From: Hyphomicrobiaceae bacterium UBA7697 | GTDB taxonomy: Bacteria > Pseudomonadota > Alphaproteobacteria > Rhizobiales > Methyloligellaceae | DNA length: 64,000 nt | Reading direction: 5' to 3' | Assembly: GCA_002482645.1 (NCBI GenBank) | Contig: DLGJ01000006.1 | Span: forward strand, 1-64,000 | Part shown: positions 15,274 to 23,721 of the stretch, piece by piece | Position numbering within the stretch: the stretch's first letter is position 1 | Layout of the letters: each line of letters starts with the position of its first letter | Program-made: the position numbers and the translations under genes | The notes under the pieces: model-generated | What the model saw: the letters and a program-made list of their open reading frames with translations, nothing else | The model's database searches: none | Told to the model about the DNA's origin: nothing

Positions 15274-17988
15274 ATGTCTTCACGCGCATTTTGGGGTGCC
15301 TTTGCGATTGGGACCGCTGCCTTTCTGCCGATGGAGGCAGTCGGTCAAACCGCGGAAAACGATCCTGTTTCGGAGGAGGCCGCGCCGGCCGCGACGGTGC
15401 CTGCGGCTCCGGGAGAACCTCCCGCGGCCGGGGCGCCAGAGGTTTCGGGCGATGTCCCCGCCGTCGAGGTCATTCAGCCCCAGGCCGAGCCCGTGCAACG
15501 GCGGGAACCCGTTCGGGCCGAAGCGGCGCCAACGCCCCGGCCTCGTCCCGTGTCCCGTCCGGCTCCGCAGCCGGTGGTGAGCGCACCGCCGCCACCGCCG
15601 CCAGCGGCTTTCGAGCCCATCGAGCCCGAACTCGTTCTGCCGAACCTGATTACGCAACCTGCACCGGAATTCTACGGACCCCCGGGCGGTGTGGAGAGTT
15701 TCGAACGCTCGGTGAACTCCGCGCAGTCGCCGATCGTGCCGACGCAAGGCATCGTTCCGGGGAATCTGCAGGATTTCTCGAGCGCGGCGAGCCGAGTGAC
15801 CCGCGAGAAGATCAATGAGCAGGATCCGCTGACCACCAACGATGTCCTCTCGACGATCCCCGGCGTCCAGATCATCAACGACGACGGCATGGGCCGGCAT
15901 GGTGGCATTGGCATTCGCGGAACGCCCGCGCGGCGCTCGCGCAAAGTGCTTGTCATGGAAGACGGGCGGTCGATCAACCAAAGCCTGTGGCTCGATCCCT
16001 CGACGCATTACACGCCGCCCACCGAACGTCTCGAATCCGTCGAGGTTCTGCGCGGCACCGTCATCACCTACGGCCCGAACAACAATTCGGGTGTGGTGAA
16101 CTTCCGCAATCTCCAGCCCTTCGGGCCGAACGAATCCGTGGCGTCGTTTCAAACCGGCGCGGTTTCCGTGGAGGGTCCCGGTCTCGACGATGGCGACGCG
16201 ACCAAGTGGCACGTGCACACGCGTCAGACCTCGGGCAATTGGGGCCTGGTGCTGTCTTACACCGGCGCCAACGGACAAGGCGCATGGGACACCGAGCGTC
16301 TGAGATACAACGATTTCTACGGAGCGATCGGCTGGAAGGGCGAGAAGTCCGACTTCACGTTCTCGACGGTCTATTTCGCCCAGCGCGACAATTACGACGA
16401 GTCGAACTTGGAGGGGGAAGACGACGACCCGCCGGGACAGGTGGAGCGGCTGCTTCTCAACAACTACAAGCACTGCAAGACGTGCTTCAACCCGGCGTCC
16501 GGGCTCAACGAGTACAACGCCGACCTGTGGCTGCTCCAAGGCGTCTACAATTACTATCTCGACGCGGACACCACGATTTCCGCGCGGGCTTACGGGCAGT
16601 TCCTCAAGCGGTACCGCTACTTCAATCTCGAGGGTGAGAACCCGCTCGAGGCGGAGACCAGTTTCAATCCCTTCATCGCCGGAGACGAAGTCTTCATTCC
16701 CGAAGGCGTGATGGAGGGGCGCCTGCGCGAGTACGACAATTTCGGTACGGAGCTACGCACCGAACTCGCCAACCGGCAATTCCTGTTTGGTATGTCGCAA
16801 GACCTGCAGATGGGGATCCGTTACGAATACAATAGCTTCAACGACCAGAACATCCTCGGTCGGCAGGGGCGCATTCTCAACGACTTCGATACCAACGGCC
16901 TCACCTTCTTCCATCGGAAGCACGAAGCCGACGCGGTATCGGCCTTTGTTCAGACCGATATCTCCGTCTACGACAATCTGAACATCGTTCCCGGTGCGCG
17001 GCTCGATCATTATCGCATTACCCGCAAGACCTTGGCGCTTCCTGGGGAGGACGACGAGGAGTTCGACGAGTGCCCGGGAGGCGCTTTCGGTGGCGAGGAA
17101 TGCGTCGTCATCGAGGGCTTCAACGGCACCCCGTACACCGAGTCGTTCGAGAAGACTCACGTTCTGCCCGGTGTCGCCTTCGCCTATGGGTTTGGCCGCC
17201 AGGACGTACAGACGAATCTCGGCTCGAAGTCGCTCGGCCCCGTCACCATGCAGAAGCCGACCTACGCCAACACTCTCTATGGCGGCTATCATCGCGGCCT
17301 GACCATGGGCGTCCTGCGCGAAGCGGCGTTCCCGCCAGGGGACGAGCTGGGCGACAATTTCCAGCTCGGCGTGCGGTCGACGGCGATCAAGGGTCTCACC
17401 TTCGACGTAGCCGCGTTCCACCAGAACATTCAGGACTATCAGATCAAGGGCTCCACGACCGACGTGGCCGGGAACAACGTCTACTCGCTCATCAACGAGG
17501 TGCACGTCAACGGCTTCGAAGCCTACGGACGTCTCGACACGCGGCCCTATACCGGGTGGACGTTGAATCCGTTTCTCGAGGGCAGCTTCACGCTCGCCGA
17601 TAATAAGATCGAAGATGGCTTCAACGAGAACGGTCAGTCGGTCGCGGGCAATTACGTGCCGGAAGTGCCGCGCGAGTTCGCTTACCTGACCGTGGGCATC
17701 GAGAGCCTCAAGGGCTGGAACGCGAGCATCAGCTGGACCTATCGCGGTTCGTTCTACACCGATGAGGACAACACGCCCTTCGGCGGCGATCCCGAGGGTG
17801 AGAACGGCGAGGTGCCCAGCGTCTGGCTGCTCTCGGCGCGTGGGAACTACACCATCCCGGACACGAATATGGCGTTGTTCGTCTCGGGCCAGAACCTGAC
17901 CGACGAGCTCTACATCACCGACCGCGAGGACGGCGTGAAGCCCGGTATCGGACGCACCATCATGGCGGGTGCCCGGCTTAAGTGGTAA
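15274..17988 (+). CDS. TonB-dependent outer-membrane receptor 2 (FecA-like), paralog of receptor 1
   Basis: 904 aa from ATG 15274 (preceded by GGGGGAA). This start gives MSSRAFWGAFAIGTAAFLPM, then EAVGQ, the same signal-peptide end as receptor 1. Architecture and most residues match receptor 1: Pro-rich extension, FecA-like plug (DVLSTIPGVQIINDDGMGRH), barrel with LEGEDDDPPGQ and HCKTCFNP loops, and C-terminal RTIMAGARLKW. Differences are concentrated in plug strands (VSLRGSPA to IGIRGTPA), in the loop near ENPLEAETSFNPFIAGDE, and in barrel segments after it. Long stretches are nearly identical at DNA level, so this is a recent duplication or is kept alike by gene conversion. Substrate not readable; likely related to that of receptor 1. 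Confidence 0.88.
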   Translation: MSSRAFWGAFAIGTAAFLPMEAVGQTAENDPVSEEAAPAATVPAAPGEPPAAGAPEVSGDVPAVEVIQPQAEPVQRREPVRAEAAPTPRPRPVSRPAPQPVVSAPPPPPPAAFEPIEPELVLPNLITQPAPEFYGPPGGVESFERSVNSAQSPIVPTQGIVPGNLQDFSSAASRVTREKINEQDPLTTNDVLSTIPGVQIINDDGMGRHGGIGIRGTPARRSRKVLVMEDGRSINQSLWLDPSTHYTPPTERLESVEVLRGTVITYGPNNNSGVVNFRNLQPFGPNESVASFQTGAVSVEGPGLDDGDATKWHVHTRQTSGNWGLVLSYTGANGQGAWDTERLRYNDFYGAIGWKGEKSDFTFSTVYFAQRDNYDESNLEGEDDDPPGQVERLLLNNYKHCKTCFNPASGLNEYNADLWLLQGVYNYYLDADTTISARAYGQFLKRYRYFNLEGENPLEAETSFNPFIAGDEVFIPEGVMEGRLREYDNFGTELRTELANRQFLFGMSQDLQMGIRYEYNSFNDQNILGRQGRILNDFDTNGLTFFHRKHEADAVSAFVQTDISVYDNLNIVPGARLDHYRITRKTLALPGEDDEEFDECPGGAFGGEECVVIEGFNGTPYTESFEKTHVLPGVAFAYGFGRQDVQTNLGSKSLGPVTMQKPTYANTLYGGYHRGLTMGVLREAAFPPGDELGDNFQLGVRSTAIKGLTFDVAAFHQNIQDYQIKGSTTDVAGNNVYSLINEVHVNGFEAYGRLDTRPYTGWTLNPFLEGSFTLADNKIEDGFNENGQSVAGNYVPEVPREFAYLTVGIESLKGWNASISWTYRGSFYTDEDNTPFGGDPEGENGEVPSVWLLSARGNYTIPDTNMALFVSGQNLTDELYITDREDGVKPGIGRTIMAGARLKW

Positions 17989-18018
17989 CCGCGCGCCCCG
18001 CGTGAAACGAGAATGGAC

Positions 18019-18050
18019 GGCGGCTGCCCCGGACCCGGGTCGCAGCCGCC
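18019..18050 (+). terminator. Possible terminator hairpin after receptor 2
   Basis: Arms ggcggctgc and gcagccgcc (9 bp) enclose a 14-nt loop that itself holds cccggacccggg. There is no T tract after it, so termination would be weak or Rho-dependent. Confidence 0.35.
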
Positions 18051-18201
18051 GCCGGCTACATTTCGCCGTCCGCTCCGGGTACAATGGTGGGGCCGCTCAG
18101 CCATCGTGAGCCGGGCCGTGGCTCGCGGGGACCGGTGGATTGTCCTCGCTTCGGATCGGTTCGGTTCAGCGACCGCGACCCGCGGGTCTTCGAGGACCGT
18201 C

Positions 18202-18669
18202 GTGCGTGACGCTCTCAAAGTTCGATCGCTCCTGCTTGCGCTTTCGCTGGCCGTACCGATGAGCCTGCCGGTCTGGGCGATTGCCGCGACAGCCGTTGCC
18301 ACGCGGCCCGCAAGTATCCACGCGTCTCCAAATCCCAAGGCCAAGGTGCTCGGCCTCATCGGAGTCTCGCAGGTCGTCGACGCCAAAGCCTGCAAGAAGG
18401 GATGGTGCCGTGTCGGCGCCGGCTATGTCAGGCTCAGCCATCTGCGCTTCTTCCGCGAGCGCCAAGGATACGAGGACGCCGTCGGCGGCAATGCGCCGCT
18501 GGCGTTGCCCGATTACGGGTATACGCCCGGGTTTTGGGGTTATGGCGGCCGGCGCTACTATGATCGCTTCGGCAACTATACGAAGTACGGCGTCCGCGGA
18601 TATCGCGGTCCGATGGATCTCCTCGAAGGACCCGAAGAGACTCGGCGAGGCCGCTTCGACCGGCGCTAG
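18202..18669 (+). CDS. Exported bacterial SH3-domain protein
   Basis: 155 aa from GTG 18202, chosen because GAGGA lies five bases upstream and it gives a signal peptide (VRDALKVRSLLLALSLAVPM up to VWAIA). The mature part has an SH3b-like repeat (PKAKVLGLIGVSQVVDAKAC, then KKGWCRVGAGYVRLSHLRFF) with two Cys that may pair, and then a Tyr/Gly/Arg-rich tail (YGYTPGFWGYGGRRYYDRFG). Such proteins bind peptidoglycan or act as periplasmic scaffolds. It stands alone between receptor 2 and the next small gene. Confidence 0.75.
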   Translation: MRDALKVRSLLLALSLAVPMSLPVWAIAATAVATRPASIHASPNPKAKVLGLIGVSQVVDAKACKKGWCRVGAGYVRLSHLRFFRERQGYEDAVGGNAPLALPDYGYTPGFWGYGGRRYYDRFGNYTKYGVRGYRGPMDLLEGPEETRRGRFDRR

Positions 18670-18951
18670 TCCCGGGATTTTCCGCCCATGGTCTTACCGG
18701 CCTGCTGGCGGTGTCTTGCAGGCGTGCTGGCGGCGTACTGGCGAACGCGACGGGCCAAAAACGGGGCCGCGGGCCATGCGTCCGCAAAGTGGCAAAAATG
18801 CCGGGACACAATTGCCAAAACCTCCTTCATGGACTACCCGTTGTCGACAACGGGATTGCCTCATTTCCCGGCCGGAAACGCACAGGCGGGCAAGTTCGCG
18901 AGATATACTGTCTCCGAAGTAACGCTAGCCTATCAGGAAGGACGAAAACGC

Positions 18952-19206
18952 ATGAACAAGCTCATGATCGCCGCCGCCGTCGTCGTCTTTGCGGTTACTC
19001 CCGCTCTCGCCGACGAGGACCCGTCCGCAGAGGAAGTCGCAAAGATCAAGGAAGTCATCGCCGGTTGGGGCTGCGAAGGCGGCAGCTTCGAAAAAGAGTC
19101 CGAGGCTTCGGGCGTCTTCGAGGCCGAGGACGTGAAGTGCAAGGGCGGCCAGTACGACTTCCGTCTGGACAAGGACTTCAAGGTTTTCGCGATCACGGCC
19201 GACTAA
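18952..19206 (+). CDS. Small secreted PepSY-like protein
   Basis: 84 aa from ATG 18952, with AGGAAGGA upstream. The signal peptide is MNKLMIAAAVVVFAVTPALA, cut before DEDPSAEE. The roughly 64-residue mature domain (KIKEVIAGWGCEGGSFEKES, then VFEAEDVKCKGGQYDFRLDK) has two Cys and the strand pattern of small PepSY-type domains, including the YDFRLDKDFKVFAITAD end. Similar proteins are periplasmic and often bind ligands or inhibit proteases; the exact role is unknown. A UUCG-loop terminator follows. Confidence 0.75.
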   Translation: MNKLMIAAAVVVFAVTPALADEDPSAEEVAKIKEVIAGWGCEGGSFEKESEASGVFEAEDVKCKGGQYDFRLDKDFKVFAITAD

Positions 19207-19269
19207 CGCTGGCCTTGCTCCAGGGGCGGATGGGTCGACGCTTCTGAGGCCGGGCGCTGTTCCGGCAAC

Positions 19270-19338
19270 CACAAAGGGGCCTGGCCTTGATGCACAAAGG
19301 GGCGTGGTCTTACCGCACCAAGGGGCGTGGCCTTCGGG
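19270..19338. repeat. 23-bp tandem repeat, three units
   Basis: Units at 19270-19292, 19293-19315 and 19316-19338 share the core caaaggggcgtggcctt. The third unit overlaps the terminator stem, so the repeat may have arisen by duplication of one terminator arm. Confidence 0.9.
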
Positions 19339-19347
19339 CCGCGCCCC
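19322..19347 (+). terminator. Rho-independent terminator with UUCG tetraloop
   Basis: ggggcgtggcc-ttcg-ggccgcgcccc forms an 11-bp stem with one G-U pair and a stable UUCG loop, followed by atatttta. It terminates transcription from the small secreted-protein gene. Confidence 0.8.
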
Positions 19348-19517
19348 ATATTTTATCGGCAAGGTAGCGGGTCATGATCGGCAGGGGAGCGTGTCGTGCC
19401 CGAAGCCCGCGAAGGACGCGCCTCGTAACGCCGCCCCGCCGCCGCCATCCGATCATGCCAAAGCCGCGGGGACCGTCATCCGGTTCGCCGAGATATCGTC
19501 CTTGAGGGGTCGGTCTC

Positions 19518-20153
19518 CTGACATACGTCCTTCATATCGATGACCATCCAGTCGTGCTTCAAGGCTTCAAGCAACTCGTGGAAGGCGCGGACGCCAAAGA
19601 GATCGTGACGGCATACAAGGCGTCGGAGGGCTTTCGCCGGTATCGAACGCGCAGGCCCGACATCATCGTGCTCGACCTCCAGATGCAGGCAGGCGCCTTT
19701 AGCGGACTCTCGTTCTTGCGGCGTCTGCGGCTCGTCGACGTGGAAACGCCTGTGCTGGTACTCTCGCTCCATCGCGATCCGGCGGTCGTCGGGTGTGCTC
19801 TGAGATTTGGCGCGAGCGGTTACGTGCCAAAGGATGCCGCGCCCGAGGAAGTCTTGCGTGCCTTTCAATTGGTCCGAGACGGGCAGTCCTATATCAGCCC
19901 GGAGATTGCTTCGGATGTCGTCTTCCACTGGCTGGACAAGCGAACCAAGCGGCTCAAGCACGTCACTTCCCGCGAGTTCGAGGTTTTGACGCGCTTGGCC
20001 AAGGGTATGGCCTATGGCGAGATCGCCGAAGATCTCGAACTGAGCTATCGGACCATCGGAAACACGTGCGCCCGGCTGAAGCGAAAGCTTGGAGCTCAAT
20101 CGCGTGTCGAATTGATGCGCGCCGCCATGGAATACGTGACGAATACGTCCTAG
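19518..20153 (+). CDS. LuxR/FixJ-family response regulator (probable CTG start)
   Basis: 211 aa. The receiver domain (VLHIDDHPVVLQGFKQLVEG, phospho-Asp in DIIVLDLQM, Thr switch replaced by Ser in PVLVLSLHRD, Lys in SGYVPKDA) precedes a LuxR-type helix-turn-helix (VTSREFEVLTRLAKGMAYGE, then YRTIGNTCARLKRKLG). The acidic pair Asp-Asp needed for phosphorylation lies upstream of the first standard start (GTG 19554). The frame opens only after a TGA at 19503-19505. The only reasonable start that keeps the domain whole is CTG 19518, with GAGGGGT seven bases before it. Its partner kinase is not in the neighbourhood. It lies 115 bp before pqqB on the same strand. Confidence 0.8.
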   Translation: MTYVLHIDDHPVVLQGFKQLVEGADAKEIVTAYKASEGFRRYRTRRPDIIVLDLQMQAGAFSGLSFLRRLRLVDVETPVLVLSLHRDPAVVGCALRFGASGYVPKDAAPEEVLRAFQLVRDGQSYISPEIASDVVFHWLDKRTKRLKHVTSREFEVLTRLAKGMAYGEIAEDLELSYRTIGNTCARLKRKLGAQSRVELMRAAMEYVTNTS

Positions 20154-20268
20154 GCCCGGACCGGCCCAAACAAGAGGCTCTTCACGCCGTAGTCGCCGCG
20201 GGCTCTGACGTCTGTCGGAAAGAAGGGTCTTGACGGGCGCCGCCCGCAGACGCCATGCATGCGCGGTC

Positions 20269-21207
20269 ATGTTTATCAAGGTCATCGGTGCCGGTGCGGG
20301 CGGCGGGTTGCCGCAATGGAACTGCAACGGCCGCAACTCGGCCGATGCGCGATCCGGCCTGCCGGCGGTCAAGCCGCGAACGCAAGCGTCCCTTGCGGTT
20401 AGCGCCGATGGCCGGCAATGGGTGTTGCTGAATGCGGCGCCGGATCTGCGGCAGCAAATCAACGAGACGCCCGAGCTTCAGCCCGATCCCGACGGTCCGC
20501 CGCGCAACAGTCCCATCAAAGCCGTCGTGCTGACGAATGGCGACGTCGATGCCGTCGCGGGCCTCTTGTGCTTACGGGAGAGCCAGCCGCTGACGATCTA
20601 CGGCAGCGCCCGCGTGCTCGATGTGCTGGCCAGCAACACGATCTTCGACGTGCTCAATCCCGATCTCGTGGCGCGCAGGGTCATGACGCTTGGCGCGGCG
20701 TTCGAAGTCGAAGGACCATCGGGTCCGGTGGGGCTCACGGTCGAGGCCTTCACGGTGCCCGGCAAAATTCCGCTCTATCTCGAGGACGAAGAGAAGGGCA
20801 CGGGCGGCAGCTTCGGCACCGAGGAGGGCGACACGGTCGGCCTGAAAGTGACCGGCGATGCGACCGGCAAGCATTTCTTCTTCATTCCGGGGTGTTCGGG
20901 GCTCGACGATGCGCTGCGGAAGCGGCTTCGAGGCGCGCCGCTCCTATTCTTCGACGGGACGCTTTACACCAATACCGAAATGATCGACCAAGGCCTCATG
21001 CAAAAGACCGGCGATCGCATCGGTCACATGAACATGTCGGGACCGAACGGGACTTTGGCCTTGATGGAGCCGCTCGGGATCGCCCGCAAGATCTTCATCC
21101 ACATCAACAACTCGAATCCCGTGCTCCGCGACGACTCGCCGGAGCGCGCGGCGGTCGAGGCTGCTGGGTGGACCGTGTCCTACGACGGCATGGCGGTCGA
21201 GCTTTAG
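20269..21207 (+). CDS. pqqB: Pyrroloquinoline quinone biosynthesis protein PqqB
   Basis: Metallo-beta-lactamase-fold oxygenase that hydroxylates the Tyr of the PqqA-derived intermediate during PQQ synthesis; 312 aa from ATG 20269. The N-terminus is diagnostic (MFIKVIGAGAGGGLPQWNCN). The interior shows LLNAAPDLRQQI, VVLTNGDVDAVAGLLCLRE, FFFIPGCSGLDDALR, LLFFDGTLYTNTEMIDQG, HMNMSGPNGTLALMEPL and FIHINNSNPVLRDDSPE, matching the family along its length. pqqA, C, D and E are not beside it, so the pathway must be completed elsewhere. The PQQ link agrees with the ABC pair at 0.2-1.8 kb. Confidence 0.96.
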   Translation: MFIKVIGAGAGGGLPQWNCNGRNSADARSGLPAVKPRTQASLAVSADGRQWVLLNAAPDLRQQINETPELQPDPDGPPRNSPIKAVVLTNGDVDAVAGLLCLRESQPLTIYGSARVLDVLASNTIFDVLNPDLVARRVMTLGAAFEVEGPSGPVGLTVEAFTVPGKIPLYLEDEEKGTGGSFGTEEGDTVGLKVTGDATGKHFFFIPGCSGLDDALRKRLRGAPLLFFDGTLYTNTEMIDQGLMQKTGDRIGHMNMSGPNGTLALMEPLGIARKIFIHINNSNPVLRDDSPERAAVEAAGWTVSYDGMAVEL

Positions 21208-22202
21208 CTCTGGCCGCCGTAGCCGGTCTGGCTCGACGGGCCGCCCGGCCGTGCGCCGCCGATGGCAACCACGTTGTCTTCCTGGTGCGGCGCGGCGGGC
21301 TTCAGGGCGCCTGCGGCCGCCGTGATCCAATAAGCGTGAATGCAGCCCGCGAACGGTTTGGGTTTTTCGGCGAACAGCTGCTCGCCGCGGACCTTCGCGT
21401 CATTGCGGAGTGCCTTGATGCGCATCTTGCAGCGTTTGAGGAAGCCTGAAACGTCGTCGGGGCTGCCGAACGTCATGGTGGGGGCAATCACCAGATGCAT
21501 CAGCATAGCGATGTCGTGATCGTCGCCGAGGACTTGCGAGAGCGTCTTGGCCGCCTCCGCCCGGGCGCCGAGGCCCGTGGGCCAGCAGGGCGCGAGCAGT
21601 TGCATTTGCCGCCAATGCTGTTGAACGCCCTTGCGCCAATCGTGGAACGCGTCGGAATTCTTTGACGCGAGGGCGATCTTGAATTGTTGCCGCGCTCCCC
21701 GGTAGCTGCGTTCGAGCCCCTTGGCGAGCGGCGTGAAATCGTTCGGATAGACGGCGAGGCCGGTGATGCGGGGCCGCAGTTCCAGCAGCGACTGCAGGGA
21801 TTGCGCGGCCGAGCTTTGCTCCAAGTTGCGTTCCGCGGCCTTCCGGCGTTCGCCGAGCCAGCCGCGCAGTGCTTCCATGGGGCCCTCGCCGAGCCCAGGC
21901 TCCGTATTCCGCTCCAGTGTGTTCACCGCATCGAGCAGGGCGTGGGCGTCGCGCGCCGCGGCCAGTTCCTTGCCGATCCGCGCCACGCGTGCGTTCAGGG
22001 CGGCATAGACCGGTTCGGGCATGCCTGGCCGGGCGAGGACGAGGAGAGAGCGCAACCGCTTGAAACACTTTCGCGCACTGTGGACCCCCTTGTGACGATC
22101 CGGCGGCGTTGCCAGCGAATTGTGCGCAATGTCCAGTTCGGCCAGCGCCGCGGTTCGGAGCGCTTCGCTTACGGGCAAAGCCGGATCAAGTCTGAACGTC
22201 AT
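21204..22202 (-). CDS. CHAD-domain protein
   Basis: 332 aa from ATG 22202 (MTFRLDPALPVSEALRTAAL). The CHAD domain is an all-helical fold rich in conserved His and basic residues that bind polyphosphate. Visible hallmarks are HKGVHSARKCFKRLRSLLVL near residue 45 and DAFHDWRKGVQQHWRQMQLL near 190. Polyphosphate or phosphate-related roles are known for the family. The C-terminal 40 residues are disordered and Gly/Pro rich. It converges with pqqB (four-base overlap at the ends) and is followed on the minus strand by no other gene. Confidence 0.88.
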   Translation of the reverse strand: MTFRLDPALPVSEALRTAALAELDIAHNSLATPPDRHKGVHSARKCFKRLRSLLVLARPGMPEPVYAALNARVARIGKELAAARDAHALLDAVNTLERNTEPGLGEGPMEALRGWLGERRKAAERNLEQSSAAQSLQSLLELRPRITGLAVYPNDFTPLAKGLERSYRGARQQFKIALASKNSDAFHDWRKGVQQHWRQMQLLAPCWPTGLGARAEAAKTLSQVLGDDHDIAMLMHLVIAPTMTFGSPDDVSGFLKRCKMRIKALRNDAKVRGEQLFAEKPKPFAGCIHAYWITAAAGALKPAAPHQEDNVVAIGGARPGGPSSQTGYGGQS

Positions 22203-22279
22203 AGGTGGTCCCGCAATTCGTGAAAGGTCGGGGACGATCTTTGAGGCACCCGCCGCAAGCGTCAAGCCCAGCCGGTCCG

Positions 22280-22912
22280 CTATCTTTTGACAAGGCCGCC
22301 GCTCCGGCCCCGCCATGGGCCGGTGGCAGCCGTCCAGGTTCGGGTCCGCTGCTCGGGGTGCTCGTTCGTCAGGATGTCGGTGACGACGGCAACACTGTCC
22401 GCGCCGGCCTGGAAGACGCCGGGTGCCCGCTCCGGCGTGAGCCCGCCGATGGCGACGAGAGGGCAGGCGATACGGGATTTCCAGGCCGCTATACGTTCGA
22501 GCCCTTGCGGTGCCCAGGGCATCTTTTTCAGCAGGGTCGGATAGATCGGCCCGAGCGCCACATAGTCCGGCCCGGCGGCGAGCGCGATGCCGAGCTCTTC
22601 ATCGTTATGGGTGCTGATGCCGAGCTTCACGCCCGCGGCGCGGATGGCGGCGAGATCGGCGCCCGCGAGGTCCTCCTGGCCGAGATGAATGAAGTCCGCA
22701 CCTTCCTGGATCGCTTCGCGCCAATAGTCGTTGACCACGAGCTGGCAGCGCGCGTGCGCGCATAATTCGAGGGCTTTGGCGATTTCCGTCCGGATCGCCG
22801 CTTCGGGTTGGTCCTTGATGCGGAGCTGCACCAGCTTGATGCCTTGGGGCAGGAGCCGTGCCAGCCAAGCGCTGTCGGGGACGATCGGGTAGAAGGGGTC
22901 GAGCTGGAGCAC
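22280..22912 (-). CDS. thiE: Thiamine-phosphate synthase ThiE
   Basis: Joins HMP-pyrophosphate and the thiazole phosphate to make thiamine phosphate; 210 aa from GTG 22912, nine bases after the thiG stop. Family marks are IKLVQLRIKDQPEAAIRTEI, CQLVVNDYWREAIQEGADFI (pyrophosphate and Mg sites), HLGQEDL, GISTHNDEELGIALAAGPDY, ALGPIYPTLLKKMPWAPQGL and VAIGGLTPERAP. It is the last gene of the thiO-thiS-thiG-thiE run. The window has no thiC or thiD, so the pyrimidine branch is elsewhere. Confidence 0.93.
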   Translation of the reverse strand: MLQLDPFYPIVPDSAWLARLLPQGIKLVQLRIKDQPEAAIRTEIAKALELCAHARCQLVVNDYWREAIQEGADFIHLGQEDLAGADLAAIRAAGVKLGISTHNDEELGIALAAGPDYVALGPIYPTLLKKMPWAPQGLERIAAWKSRIACPLVAIGGLTPERAPGVFQAGADSVAVVTDILTNEHPEQRTRTWTAATGPWRGRSGGLVKR

Positions 22913-22920
22913 GTCGCCGG

Positions 22921-23715
22921 TCAGGATACGCTGTCGATCTTGAAGAAGGGCGTGCCGGCGACCGGCGTGGAGGGCGAGGCCATGTCGCGCGGCTCCAGCA
23001 GGCCCGCTTCGAAGGCGAGACGCCCCGCCTCGACCGCGCGGGCGAAGCCCTCGGCCATCTTCACCGGATCGCCGGCCTTGGCGACGGCCGTGTTCAAAAG
23101 CACGGCGTCGTAGCCCATCTCCATCGCTTCGGCTGCATGAGACGGCGCGCCGATCCCGGCGTCTACGATGAGGGGCGTCTCCGGAAAATAGGAGCGCAGA
23201 GTTTGAAGCGCCGTCTTGTTCGCAAGTCCCCGTGCGGACCCGATCGGCGAGCCCCACGGCATCAAGACCTCGCACCCCGCCGCCACCAAGCGTTCCGCCA
23301 CGCTCAAATCCTCGGTGGTGTAGGGCAGAACGTCGAAGCCGTCGCCACTGAGCTCGGTTGCGGCTTCCACGAGGCCGAATACGTCCGGCTGAAGCGTGTC
23401 GTCGTTCGCGATCACTTCGAGCTTGATCCAGGCCGTGCCGAACAATTCGCGCGCCATCTGGGCGGTCGCGACGGCTTCCTTGGCGGTGTGGCAACCGGCC
23501 GTATTGGGCAGCAGCCGGCAGCCCAATTCCTCGATCAGCGCCCAGAAGCCTTGGCCGGTCTTGGTGCGGGCGGATTCGCGCCGCAGCGACACGGTGACGA
23601 TTTCGGCTCCGGAGGCTTGAACCGCTTGGCGCAAGAGATCGGGCGAGGCATATCCGGCCGTGCCGAGAAGCAGTCTCGAGGACATTTCGGCGCGGTAGAG
23701 CTCAAGCATGGCCAT
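22921..23715 (-). CDS. thiG: Thiazole synthase ThiG
   Basis: Makes the thiazole ring from deoxyxylulose-5-phosphate, dehydroglycine and ThiS-thiocarboxylate; 264 aa. The Schiff-base Lys is in WIKLEVIANDDTLQPD, and other marks are LLLGTAGYASPDLLRQAVQA, LLPNTAGCHTAKEAVATAQM, PWGSPIGSARG, IVDAGIGAPSHAAEAMEMGY and VLLNTAVAKAGDPVKMAEGF. It lies between thiS and thiE with minimal gaps. Confidence 0.96.
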   Translation of the reverse strand: MAMLELYRAEMSSRLLLGTAGYASPDLLRQAVQASGAEIVTVSLRRESARTKTGQGFWALIEELGCRLLPNTAGCHTAKEAVATAQMARELFGTAWIKLEVIANDDTLQPDVFGLVEAATELSGDGFDVLPYTTEDLSVAERLVAAGCEVLMPWGSPIGSARGLANKTALQTLRSYFPETPLIVDAGIGAPSHAAEAMEMGYDAVLLNTAVAKAGDPVKMAEGFARAVEAGRLAFEAGLLEPRDMASPSTPVAGTPFFKIDSVS

Positions 23716-23721
23716 TTCGCC

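Larger units (their letters stand above)
19207..19517. other. Intergenic region with 23-bp repeats and terminator
   Basis: A 311-bp gap that holds a three-unit 23-bp tandem repeat (19270-19338) whose last unit forms the left half of a terminator hairpin. After the hairpin, 19350-19517 shows no gene. The next gene's ribosome binding site (GAGGGGT) lies at 19504-19510. Confidence 0.6.
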
